From: Antarcticibacterium flavum | GTDB taxonomy: Bacteria; Bacteroidota; Bacteroidia; Flavobacteriales; Flavobacteriaceae | NCBI RefSeq assembly: GCF_006159205.1 | Contig: NZ_CP040812.1 | Location: 3,534,001-3,598,000 of the forward strand | Length of the DNA: 64,000 nucleotides | Direction: 5' to 3' | Shown: piece by piece, positions 34,427-41,677 of the stretch | Layout of the letters: each line of letters opens with the position of its first letter | How positions within the stretch are numbered: the first letter of the stretch is position 1 | Notes under the pieces: generated by a model | The model's input: the letters and a program-made list of their open reading frames with translations, nothing else | Databases searched by the model: none | Told to the model about the DNA's origin: nothing | Translations under genes and position numbers: made by a program

Positions 34427-35734
34427 CTAAGTTGCTGTATTATAGCTGATTACCACTCCCATTTCTTTAGCCATTTTGAACAGGCTTTTTTGCTTATTAA
34501 GCAATAATTTTTCCTGATAAGCTTTAATTCCCTCTTCTACATAGGTTAATCCTTTTACAAATAATTTCCAGTATAATTCAGCCAGTTTTCTTGCTACTGC
34601 TTTAATAGCGAGCGACGGACCTTTTCTTGCTCTAATCTTGTGACCGAAGGCTCCAAGAGTAATATTCTTGCTGTTAAGCAGACTATGGGCAGCTTGTTTA
34701 AATATTAGTCCAGCCTTGGGTTGGCCTTTAGATTTATAGTTTTTCCTCATTTTGCCGGAGTGATGCTGTTTGGGTGCCAGACCAAGCCACGAAGTAAAAT
34801 GTTTTTCTGTTTTCCATTTTTGCAGATCAGTACCAACTTCAGACAACAATTGTAACCAGTTATAGTCGGTGATGCCGGGTAAGACGGTCGCATCTTTATT
34901 ATGGAATATCCTTAACAGGTAATTACCCATATTTTTTATTTCCGGTTTGTGGTGTCTTATAGGCTTTCTAGGAGACTTTGGATTATTTTGCGGGGGCTCA
35001 TTGGAGCTCATCTTTTGAAGCACTCCTTCCAGTTTCCTGTCACAGCGAACTATTTGTTCCTGGTAGAAGTCGTAGCAAGTAACCGCCTGTTCTAAAGCAA
35101 AAAGCCCCGCCTCGTTATAATGACCTTTTAAAGATTTTACTATTAGTTCTCTTTTTGTTTTTAAAACACTGCTATGGCACATTTCAACTAAAATATCAGG
35201 ATTTCTTTCTCCAGCTAAAATAGCCCTGATGATCTTCAAACCGCTTGATCCATGCACCTGACTCAGAACCTCCTTTAAGCGTATATTCATCATCGTGAGA
35301 GCCTTTTGCATGTGGTTGACATGCATCGCGGCGCTACGAATATGATCTTCTCGCAGGCGCTGATAACTCCGTAGTTCCTGAATCAGGTCTTCTGCTACAA
35401 AACACCTGTTTAATAACCCATAACTATGCAGCTGCTGTATCCACTGACAATCCTTTACATCAGTTTTCCTGCCTGGCACCTGTTTGGTACTTCTACCATC
35501 TACCAGCCACACATCAAGTCCTTGTGTCTGAAGGATATCATACAGGATTATCCAATAAACACCAGTGGTTTCCATAGCAACAGTGTCTACATTGTTTTCA
35601 AGTAAGTAAGATGCTGCATTTTCCAAATCCTCCGTAAAGGTGTCGAAGCTTTTCACATCTTTACCTTCCAGTCCAACAAAAATTTTTCGGGCACCTATAT
35701 CAATACCCGCGGCATGTGTTCTAATTTTTTTCAT
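34427..35734 (-). CDS. IS110 family transposase (DEDD recombinase)
   Basis: A 435-residue serine/DEDD recombinase. The N-terminal RuvC-like DEDD domain begins AAGIDIGARKIFVGLEG (first Asp in GIDIG) and has VDTVAMETTGVYWIIL (Glu in AMETTG) and GRKTDVKDCQWIQQLH (Asp pair in KTDVKDC). The C-terminal Transposase_20 domain contains VLPGITDYNWLQLLSEVG, FTSWLGLAPKQHHSGK and the family serine region in KAGLIFKQAAHSLLNS. Family enzymes use a bridge RNA to choose target and donor. The ATG at 35734 is preferred over the TTG three codons earlier. The gene is intact and full length, so the element may still be active. Confidence 0.95.
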   Translation of the reverse strand: MKKIRTHAAGIDIGARKIFVGLEGKDVKSFDTFTEDLENAASYLLENNVDTVAMETTGVYWIILYDILQTQGLDVWLVDGRSTKQVPGRKTDVKDCQWIQQLHSYGLLNRCFVAEDLIQELRSYQRLREDHIRSAAMHVNHMQKALTMMNIRLKEVLSQVHGSSGLKIIRAILAGERNPDILVEMCHSSVLKTKRELIVKSLKGHYNEAGLFALEQAVTCYDFYQEQIVRCDRKLEGVLQKMSSNEPPQNNPKSPRKPIRHHKPEIKNMGNYLLRIFHNKDATVLPGITDYNWLQLLSEVGTDLQKWKTEKHFTSWLGLAPKQHHSGKMRKNYKSKGQPKAGLIFKQAAHSLLNSKNITLGAFGHKIRARKGPSLAIKAVARKLAELYWKLFVKGLTYVEEGIKAYQEKLLLNKQKSLFKMAKEMGVVISYNTAT

Positions 35735-35960
35735 GGCGAACAATTTTAAAAACCACAGTTGGAAAATCTTTCAGCTTGCAAGACTACCATTCGGGCATCA
35801 ATAAAATTGAGCACCAGCATCGCTAACAATATTTTCCAAAACCATACTCAGGAACAGGTATGAAAACACTATACTTATATCGGTTAACTCGTGGTTCATT
35901 ATATTTACCATTAAAATTACGTCAAAATCCTACGCTAGGTAATTTTTTTTACCGCTGGTC
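35735..35960 (-). ncRNA. Candidate bridge RNA in the IS110 5' leader
   Basis: In the IS110 group the region upstream of the recombinase encodes a structured bridge RNA with target- and donor-binding loops. Here 226 bases lie between the element edge and the ATG. On the minus strand TTGGAAAAT and ATTTTCCAA form a 9-bp stem (about 35838 down to 35760), CATAC / GTATG forms another (about 35859 to 35843), and GGTAA / TTACC lies at the edge. TCCTGAG in one loop (35853-35847) is identical to the target-flank sequence TCCTGAG at 35966-35960. RNA ends and guide assignment are inference. Confidence 0.4.
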
Positions 35961-36030
35961 TCAGGATGACGTTAGTGAGAAATATCGAGCAACGGAAGAA
36001 ACAAAAAAACATTGTGCATTCGTGGCTGAT
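35961..36030 (-). repeat. Right half of the interrupted composite repeat
   Basis: Continues the repeat split by IS110: TCAGGATGACG, then a TGAG block, CGAGCAACGGAAGAAAC and CATTGTGCATTCGTGG. It aligns with 36186-36256. Its end is the reverse complement of the CCACGAATGCAC motif seen at 7.2-7.4 kb. Confidence 0.8.
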
Positions 36031-36140
36031 CTTAAATTCCAAGCACCCAATTCCAAATTCCAAATGCCAGGAGAAAAGAACCAAAAAACAAGAACCAAGA
36101 AACAAGACAAAAGAGTGAAAAGAAGAGCCAGGATGCGGGA
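36030..36140. repeat. Heptamer tract linking the two composite repeats
   Basis: ATTCCAA-type units pass into AGAACCA / AGAAACA and purine units with the 7-bp phase kept. No gene is supported; the short open frame across it is repeat-encoded. Confidence 0.75.
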
Positions 36141-36256
36141 TACTAGCCGCTGAACACCTGACTCCATTAGATCCTGAAACGAGTTCAGGATGACGTCATT
36201 GAGGTTTTTCGAACAACGGAAAAAACGAAAAAATATTCGCGCATTTGTGTCCTCCC
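36130..36256. repeat. Intact composite REP-like repeat (empty-site copy)
   Basis: Contains GGATGCGG, GCTGAACACCTGACTCCATT, then the palindrome ATCCTGAA-ACGAG-TTCAGGAT followed by GACG, and a tail CGAACAACGGAAAAAACG with AATATTCGCGCATTTGTG. It represents the unoccupied form of the site that IS110 entered at 34410/35961. Confidence 0.82.
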
Positions 36257-36294
36257 AACCAATCCACAAAAGCACTAAATTCTAAATTCCAAAC

Positions 36295-36519
36295 CATTGG
36301 TGTCCGGTAAAAGAGTCTAGACCGCTTCCGCTGCTAGAATATAGAACCTAGACTAAAATCTACATCTTTGTAAGTCAGATATTTACCCAATAGTAAAAAG
36401 CCGGAATTTTCTTAAACTATTTTAAATTCCAAACTACCCCATGTGAAGGTTGATAAGAATTCAGACTATATGTAGCAAGGCTTAACGTAAATTCACATTA
36501 TTTTAATCGGACACCAATG
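36295..36519. mobile_element. 225-bp MITE-like element
   Basis: Terminal inverted repeats CATTGGTGTCCG (left, 36295-36306) and CGGACACCAATG (right, 36508-36519) match over 12 bases. The element is flanked by ATTCCAAAC on both sides (36286-36294 and 36520-36528), a 9-bp target duplication. Deleting the element and one duplicate restores a continuous AAACTCC-type heptamer array. There is no coding sequence inside. A third ATTCCAAAC lies within the element (about 36425), so some caution is needed about the duplication. The transposase that moves it is not in the window. Confidence 0.6.
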
Positions 36520-36720
36520 ATTCCAAACTCCAAACTCCAAACTCCAAACTCCAAACTCCAAACTCCAAACTCCAAACGCCAGACTCCACAACTTTCAACC
36601 TACAACTTTTAAACCTACAACCTACAACCTACAACCTACAACCGACAACTGACACCGACAACTGACAACCGACAACCGACAACCGACAACCGACAACTCC
36701 TCTCTCAATACTCACTTCTC
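36520..36720. repeat. Heptamer array: AAACTCC, then AACCTAC, then AACCGAC units
   Basis: Three successive blocks with different heptamers. About seven AAACTCC units (36524-36575) are followed by AACCTAC units (about 36600-36645), then AACCGAC / AACTGAC units (about 36640-36697), then a 14-bp-like CTCTCAATACT pair. It ends about 55 bases before the exonuclease ATG. Confidence 0.9.
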
Positions 36721-36773
36721 AATACTCTTATCTAAAAGACCTTTCCTATCTTTACGGAAAATAAGAAGAGAAT

Positions 36774-37550
36774 ATGGAGTTAAAACTTACCAGGCCAATT
36801 TGTTTTTTTGATCTTGAAACAACAGGAACAAACCTGGCAAAGGACAGGATTGTCGAAATTGCAATCCTTAAGGTGTATCCTAATGGTAACAAGGAGAGTA
36901 AGACCTGGCTGGTGAATCCAGAAATGGATATTCCTGCAGAGGTGGTAGCTATTCACGGGATCTCCAATGAAAAGGTGGCCGGTGAACCTACTTTTAAGGA
37001 ACTTGCTCCCCGTGTTCACGAAATGATCAAAGGCTGTGATCTGGGCGGTTATAACTCCAACAGGTTTGATATACCGCTTTTGGTGGAAGAATTACTGCGG
37101 GCGGGAATTGATTTTGAGATGAAGTCAACCCACTCTGTAGACGTTCAAACCATTTTTCACAAGATGGAACAACGTACCCTTTCTGCCGCCTATCAATTCT
37201 ACTGCGGAAAGAATCTCGAGGATGCCCATTCTGCTGAAGCAGATACCCTGGCGACCTACGAGGTGCTGAAATCCCAGATCCAGAAATATGAGGAGCTTGA
37301 GAATGATGTAGCCTCCCTGGCCCAGTTTAGCGCAAGAAAAAAGTTTGCAGATTTTGCCGGCTTTATCGCCTATGATAAGACCGGGGCAGAGGTCTTTGCT
37401 TTCGGGAAATATAAAGGGAAGAATGTGGAGAAGGTATTGGAGGAGGAGCCGGGCTATTTCGGCTGGATCCAGAATGCCGATTTCCCTCTTTATACAAAAC
37501 GGGTGCTTACCTCCATCAAACTGCGAAAACTAAATACCAAACTCAAATAG
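36774..37550 (+). CDS. DnaQ-like 3'-5' exonuclease
   Basis: A 258-residue DEDDh exonuclease related to the epsilon subunit of DNA polymerase III. Exo I is CFFDLETTGTNLAKDRIVE with the first Asp and Glu. Exo II is GYNSNRFDIPLLVEEL with the Asp. Exo III is EDAHSAEADTLAT with the His and last Asp. After the nuclease domain (about 1-175), a C-terminal part FGKYKGKNVEKVLEEEPGYF-GW resembles a small putative nucleic-acid-binding module seen in other exonuclease-like proteins. It is not a Pol III subunit by context; it heads a run with FAH, Hpt and CinA genes. A -7-like TATCTTTA lies 20 bases upstream. Confidence 0.92.
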   Translation: MELKLTRPICFFDLETTGTNLAKDRIVEIAILKVYPNGNKESKTWLVNPEMDIPAEVVAIHGISNEKVAGEPTFKELAPRVHEMIKGCDLGGYNSNRFDIPLLVEELLRAGIDFEMKSTHSVDVQTIFHKMEQRTLSAAYQFYCGKNLEDAHSAEADTLATYEVLKSQIQKYEELENDVASLAQFSARKKFADFAGFIAYDKTGAEVFAFGKYKGKNVEKVLEEEPGYFGWIQNADFPLYTKRVLTSIKLRKLNTKLK

Positions 37551-37563
37551 CAAAGAGCCTTCT

Positions 37564-38178
37564 ATGAAAATAATTTGCATTGGTAGGAATTATTCTGAAC
37601 ATATTTCTGAACTAAAAAATGAAAAGCCAGTGGACCCGGTGATCTTCATGAAACCCGACACGGCAATCCTGCTTAAAAAACAGCCTTTCTTCATCCCAGA
37701 TTTTTCAGAAGATATACATTACGAGGTGGAAGTGCTGGTTAGAATCAATAAAGTGGGGAAATATATACAGGAAAAATTTGCCCATAAATATTATGATGAG
37801 ATTGGCCTGGGGATAGACTTTACAGCAAGGGACCTTCAGCAAAAATTAAAAGAAAAGGGACTTCCCTGGGAAAAGGCAAAGGCTTTTGACGGCTCTGCAT
37901 TGATAGGTGAAAAATGGTTGGATAAAAATTCCTTCAGCAATATAAATAATATTAACTTTAGCCTGCAAAGGAATGAAGAGCCCGTGCAAATGGGGAATAC
38001 CGGGGATATGTTATGGAAAGTCGATGAGATCATTGCGTACGTATCTCAATTCTTCACCCTTAAGATTGGAGATATAATTTTTACCGGCACGCCTAAGGGT
38101 GTAGGTAAAGTAGAGGTTAATGACCGCCTTACAGGATTCATTGAAGGCCAGCAACTTTTTTCAATAAACGTAAAATAG
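37564..38178 (+). CDS. Fumarylacetoacetate hydrolase (FAH) family protein
   Basis: A 204-residue single-domain FAH family enzyme, similar in size to YcgM/FAHD1, which act as acylpyruvate hydrolases, oxaloacetate decarboxylases or tautomerases. Visible blocks are CIGRNYSEHISEL, PVIFMKPDTAIL, the metal-binding glutamates in IHYEVEVLVRI, GIDFTARDLQQKLK, KAFDGSALIG and GDIIFTGTPKGVG. It begins 13 bases after the exonuclease stop and abuts the Hpt gene. The precise substrate is unknown. Confidence 0.9.
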   Translation: MKIICIGRNYSEHISELKNEKPVDPVIFMKPDTAILLKKQPFFIPDFSEDIHYEVEVLVRINKVGKYIQEKFAHKYYDEIGLGIDFTARDLQQKLKEKGLPWEKAKAFDGSALIGEKWLDKNSFSNINNINFSLQRNEEPVQMGNTGDMLWKVDEIIAYVSQFFTLKIGDIIFTGTPKGVGKVEVNDRLTGFIEGQQLFSINVK

Positions 38179-38520
38179 ATGAACAACTACTACGATTTAA
38201 AGGACGTGCGGGAAATGGCAGGGGAAGACGATGATTTCGTTAAGGTGATCGTGCAAACTTTTTTAGAGGAGATCCCTCCAGATGTGGCTTCCATGAGCCA
38301 GGCGATAGACAATGGAAACCCTTCCCTGGCATACCAGTATGCTCATAAAATGAAACCCAATCTCCAGCTCTTTGGCTTAAATCTTATGGACCAGATCCTC
38401 ACAATAGAAGCCTGGTCCAGGGGGGCAGCGAAGGAGGCAACTGCTGTGACGGCGGGCAGGGAGATCGCTACTAAAGTAGGCCTGGCCGAACAAGAGCTAA
38501 GAAATGATTTTGGGTTGTAA
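38179..38520 (+). CDS. Stand-alone Hpt phosphotransfer protein
   Basis: A 113-residue helical protein with the Hpt core AYQYAHKMKPNLQLFGL; H56 is the phospho-accepting histidine. The surrounding four-helix pattern (FVKVIVQTFLEEIPPDVASM, then the His helix, then LTIEAW) fits Hpt domains that relay phosphate between receiver domains. No kinase lies beside it. The hybrid kinase at 15900 lacks an Hpt domain and is a possible partner, but this is inference. The start codon directly follows the FAH stop and the stop overlaps the CinA start by one base. Confidence 0.85.
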   Translation: MNNYYDLKDVREMAGEDDDFVKVIVQTFLEEIPPDVASMSQAIDNGNPSLAYQYAHKMKPNLQLFGLNLMDQILTIEAWSRGAAKEATAVTAGREIATKVGLAEQELRNDFGL

Positions 38521-39800
38521 TGACTGCAGAGATTATTACAATAGGAGATGAACTCCTTATTGGGCAGGTGGCCGATACGAACTCATCTGATATTGCCCAA
38601 AAACTTGACCGCATAGGTATAAGCGTAAACCAGATCCTTACAATAAAAGATGAAAAAGAGCCTATCCTTAATGCGATGGAACAGGCCACGGGAAGGGCAA
38701 ATGTGGTGATCATCACCGGCGGTCTTGGCCCTACAAAAGATGATGTTACCAAATACAGCTTCTGCGAATTCTTTGAGGATACCCTGGTGAATAATGAGAA
38801 GGTGCTGCACCATATAGAAGAGCTTTTTAAGAAAATTAAGAACACTCCAATTTCAGATCTTAACCGGGAGCAGGCAATGGTGCCGTCACGGGCCAGGGTC
38901 CTGCATAACAAATATGGAACTGCACCGGGGCTTTGGATGGAGAAGAAGGGGACTGTCTTTGTTGCCTTACCAGGTGTGCCCTTTGAGATGCAAATGCTTA
39001 TGAACCGGGAGGTGATCCCGGCCCTTAAAGAAAAATTCAACCGGCCATATATCTACCATAAAACGGTAAGGACCTTTGGTTTGGGTGAAAGTGCAGTGGC
39101 CCAAAGGTTAGAAGAGTGGGAGGATAATTTGCCAACTCATTTAAAATTAGCCTATCTACCAGATCTTGGAAGTGTAAGACTGCGCCTAAGCGGCAAGGGT
39201 GAAAACGAGGAAGAATTAAAATCATTGGTTGAAGAGCAACTCGATACCCTGTATCCCCTTATAGAGGATATAATGTCCAATAAAGTGCAGGAGGATGATG
39301 ACATTACAGTGACCATTAGTAAGCTCCTGCTGGAAAGAGAGCAATTTCTTGCTGCGGCGGAGAGTTGTACGGGAGGGCACCTGGCAGCTCAATTTACCAC
39401 CAACCCCGGTGCCTCTACCTGCTTTAAGGGTGGTATTGTCACCTATGCAACCCGCTCCAAAGAAGAGATCCTTAACGTACCACACGAAATAATAGAAGAG
39501 CACAGCGTGGTAAGCAGTGAGGTAGCAAAAAGTATGGCCAAAAATGCAAGGGACCTCTTTAAGGCAGATTATGCCCTTGCTACCACGGGTAATGCAGGAC
39601 CTAAAAAGGGAGAAAGTGATGCAGAGGTGGGGACGGTTTATATAGGAGTGGCAACACCACAAAAAGTTTACTCGCATAAATATGTTTTCGGAAAAACCCG
39701 GGAACAGGTAGTTAATAAAGCTGTAAATAAAGCTTTTGAGCTTATTTTGCAGGAGCTTGTTAAAAATAGTTCTTCCGGAAAAAAAGACGGGGGGCATTGA
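38520..39800 (+). CDS. cinA: CinA family protein (NMN deamidase-related)
   Basis: A 426-residue two-domain protein. The N-terminal MoCF/COG1058 domain begins AEIITIGDELLIGQV with NVVIITGGLGPTKDDVTKY; it hydrolyses ADP-ribose in characterised homologues. The C-terminal CinA domain has AAESCTGGHLAAQ and LATTGNAGPKKGES; it deamidates nicotinamide mononucleotide. Together they act in pyridine-nucleotide salvage. Length is normal. The ATG overlaps the Hpt stop, so it is coupled to that operon. Confidence 0.93.
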   Translation: MTAEIITIGDELLIGQVADTNSSDIAQKLDRIGISVNQILTIKDEKEPILNAMEQATGRANVVIITGGLGPTKDDVTKYSFCEFFEDTLVNNEKVLHHIEELFKKIKNTPISDLNREQAMVPSRARVLHNKYGTAPGLWMEKKGTVFVALPGVPFEMQMLMNREVIPALKEKFNRPYIYHKTVRTFGLGESAVAQRLEEWEDNLPTHLKLAYLPDLGSVRLRLSGKGENEEELKSLVEEQLDTLYPLIEDIMSNKVQEDDDITVTISKLLLEREQFLAAAESCTGGHLAAQFTTNPGASTCFKGGIVTYATRSKEEILNVPHEIIEEHSVVSSEVAKSMAKNARDLFKADYALATTGNAGPKKGESDAEVGTVYIGVATPQKVYSHKYVFGKTREQVVNKAVNKAFELILQELVKNSSSGKKDGGH

Positions 39801-39863
39801 TAACAGCAGCGTGGCCTATTTTTGCGGTACATTCAAATCACAGAAATTATTTTTTAAATAGTG

Positions 39864-39894
39864 TTGGCTGTTACGTAAAAAAATCGTTAATTTG
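39864..39894 (+). promoter_or_regulatory. Putative promoter of the rpmB operon
   Basis: TTG at 39864-39866, a 20-base spacer and TTAATTTG at 39887-39894 resemble the Bacteroidota consensus with one mismatch at the second base of the -7 box. The ATG of rpmB is 38 bases downstream. Confidence 0.5.
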
Positions 39895-39931
39895 CAGCCT
39901 GTTTTGAAATAACAAAATAAAGAATAGAACA

Positions 39932-40171
39932 ATGTCAAGAGTTTGTGAGCTTACGGGTAAAAAAGCAATGGTAGGGAACAATGTTTCTCACGCTATGAAT
40001 AAAACCAAACGTAAATTTAACATCAACCTGTTAAAGAAGCGTTTTTATATTCCAGAGGAGGATAGATGGGTAACCTTAAAGGTATCTGCATCTGCATTAA
40101 AAAACATCAATAAAAAAGGGATCTCTGCTGTAATGAAAGAAGCCAGAGAAAAAGGTTATTTGAATAAATAA
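39932..40171 (+). CDS. rpmB: 50S ribosomal protein bL28
   Basis: A 79-residue large-subunit ribosomal protein. [20 protein letters not shown] is the classical bL28 start, followed by [20 protein letters not shown] and a basic C-terminus ending YLNK. It heads a three-gene operon with bL33 and the DUF4295 protein, with gaps of 24 and 6 bases. Confidence 0.98.
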   Translation: MSRVCELTGKKAMVGNNVSHAMNKTKRKFNINLLKKRFYIPEEDRWVTLKVSASALKNINKKGISAVMKEAREKGYLNK

Positions 40172-40195
40172 TCCCAACCACCAAGACACAGTGAT

Positions 40196-40378
40196 ATGGC
40201 AAAGAAAGGTAACAGAATACAGGTAATCTTAGAATGTACAGAGCATAAGGAATCCGGAAAACCGGGTACTTCAAGATATATTACAACTAAAAATAAAAAG
40301 AACACGCCAGATAGAATGGAGTTAAAGAAATTTAACCCTATCCTAAAGAAAATGACGGTTCATAAAGAGATAAAATAA
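40196..40378 (+). CDS. rpmG: 50S ribosomal protein bL33
   Basis: A 60-residue ribosomal protein. [20 protein letters not shown] and [20 protein letters not shown] are bL33 blocks. Only a single Cys is present in ECTEHKE, so the four-Cys zinc ribbon of some bL33 proteins is absent and this is a zinc-free form. It sits second in the bL28 operon. Confidence 0.98.
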   Translation: MAKKGNRIQVILECTEHKESGKPGTSRYITTKNKKNTPDRMELKKFNPILKKMTVHKEIK

Positions 40379-40384
40379 TAAGTC

Positions 40385-40537
40385 ATGGCAAAGAAATCAG
40401 TAGCAAGTTTACAAACAGGTTCCAAGAGATTGACCAAAGCCATCAAGATGGTAAAGTCACCAAAGACAGGTGCATATACTTTTGTTGAAGCAATTATGAC
40501 GCCTGAGCAGGTTAATGACTTTTTAAGCAAGAAGTAA
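40385..40537 (+). CDS. DUF4295 family ribosome-associated protein
   Basis: A 50-residue basic protein starting MAKKSVASLQTGSKRLTKAI and ending VNDFLSKK. The family (DUF4295) is restricted to Bacteroidota and is found directly after bL28 and bL33. I recall that it has been seen as an extra large-subunit protein in the Flavobacterium johnsoniae ribosome, named bL38; that name is from memory and is not shown by this sequence. The gene starts 6 bases after the bL33 stop and is followed by a strong terminator. Confidence 0.88.
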   Translation: MAKKSVASLQTGSKRLTKAIKMVKSPKTGAYTFVEAIMTPEQVNDFLSKK

Positions 40538-40556
40538 ATTATTTCAAAATATATTA

Positions 40557-40586
40557 AAAGCCGTCCAGGGTCTTCTGGACGGCTTT
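40557..40586 (+). terminator. Terminator of the rpmB-rpmG-DUF4295 operon
   Basis: The stem AAAGCCGTCCAG / CTGGACGGCTTT encloses GGTCTT, followed by TTTCTTTT. Confidence 0.92.
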
Positions 40587-40671
40587 TTCTTTTTATGTAT
40601 ATTTACCTTTTTATTATGCACGCGGTGCTTTAGACGACCTAAATAGGTTCGCTTACCAAAATTTTCAGGAA

Positions 40672-41628
40672 ATGAGTTTATTTAAAAAGATGTTTTCAAG
40701 GGAGAAAAAAGAGACCCTTGATAAAGGATTAGAGAAATCAAAAACCACTTTCCTTTCCAAAATGGGGAAAGCTGTTGCCGGGAAGGCAAAAGTAGATGAT
40801 GAGGTCCTGGATGATCTTGAGGATGTTCTTATAAGCAGCGATGTGGGGGTGGCAACCACCATTAAGATCATAAGACGAATTGAGGAAAGGGTGGCCCGGG
40901 ATAAATATTTGGGAACAGAGGAGCTTAACGAAATCCTTAGGGAAGAGATCGCTGGACTACTTTCTGAAACAGATAGCGGTACAGGTGATGGTTTCACATT
41001 TCCGAAAGATAAAAAACCATACGTGATCATGGTGGTTGGCGTTAATGGTGTGGGGAAAACCACCACCATTGGAAAGCTTGCCCACCAGTTCAAACAGGAA
41101 GGGAAAAGCGTATTGCTTGGAGCTGCCGATACTTTCAGGGCAGCGGCAATTGATCAACTTCAAATTTGGGCAGACAGGACACAAGTGCCTATTGTAAAAC
41201 AAAAAATGGGAAGTGACCCGGCATCTGTAGCTTTTGATGCTGTGCAAAGTGCAGTTAAACAAAACGTGGATGTGGTGATCATAGATACTGCAGGAAGGCT
41301 TCATAATAAGGTAAATCTAATGAATGAGCTTACCAAGGTTAAACGGGTAATGCAAAAGGTTGTGGATGATGCACCACACGAGGTATTACTGGTACTTGAT
41401 GGTTCTACCGGCCAAAATGCCTTTGAGCAGGCAAAACAGTTTACAGCCGCGACAGAGGTAACTTCTCTTGCAGTTACAAAGCTGGACGGTACCGCTAAAG
41501 GCGGGGTGGTCATAGGTATAAGTGACCAGTTCCAGATCCCTGTAAAATATATAGGCATTGGCGAAGGCATCAATGACCTGCAAGTATTTAACAAGTTTGA
41601 ATTTGTAGACTCTTTCTTCAAAAAATAA
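40672..41628 (+). CDS. ftsY: Signal recognition particle receptor FtsY
   Basis: A 318-residue SRP-receptor GTPase that docks SRP-ribosome complexes at the membrane. The NG domain is complete: P-loop GVNGVGKTTTIGKLAHQF, ADTFRAAAIDQLQ, IIDTAGRLHNK, LAVTKLDGTAKGG and a C-terminal GIGEGINDLQVFNKFEFVDS. The N-terminal acidic A domain is almost missing, as is normal for Bacteroidota; the protein begins MSLFKKMFSREKKE, a short amphipathic membrane-targeting segment. Confidence 0.96.
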   Translation: MSLFKKMFSREKKETLDKGLEKSKTTFLSKMGKAVAGKAKVDDEVLDDLEDVLISSDVGVATTIKIIRRIEERVARDKYLGTEELNEILREEIAGLLSETDSGTGDGFTFPKDKKPYVIMVVGVNGVGKTTTIGKLAHQFKQEGKSVLLGAADTFRAAAIDQLQIWADRTQVPIVKQKMGSDPASVAFDAVQSAVKQNVDVVIIDTAGRLHNKVNLMNELTKVKRVMQKVVDDAPHEVLLVLDGSTGQNAFEQAKQFTAATEVTSLAVTKLDGTAKGGVVIGISDQFQIPVKYIGIGEGINDLQVFNKFEFVDSFFKK

Positions 41629-41677
41629 ATAAAATAAGCCTTCATAACCAGAGGGCTCTAAACCCAAAACTCTTACA

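Larger units (their letters stand above)
34411..35960 (-). mobile_element. IS110-family insertion sequence
   Basis: About 1550 bp. Boundaries come from comparing the flanks with the intact repeat at 36130-36256: the left flank ends ...GAAACGCGTT and the right flank begins TCAGGATGACG. There are no long terminal inverted repeats, as expected for IS110. TTACC occurs at both edges (34409-34413 and 35949-35953), so the exact ends could shift by up to about 10 bp. The element has one transposase gene on the minus strand, only about 16 bp of 3' non-coding DNA and about 226 bp of 5' non-coding DNA. The insertion lies in the centre of a palindrome, a target type known for IS110 relatives. Confidence 0.85.

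Noticed and set aside
35860..36153. 97-codon open frame across the IS110 right flank and repeats
   Set aside because: It crosses the element boundary and repeat modules; the peptide is repeat-derived.
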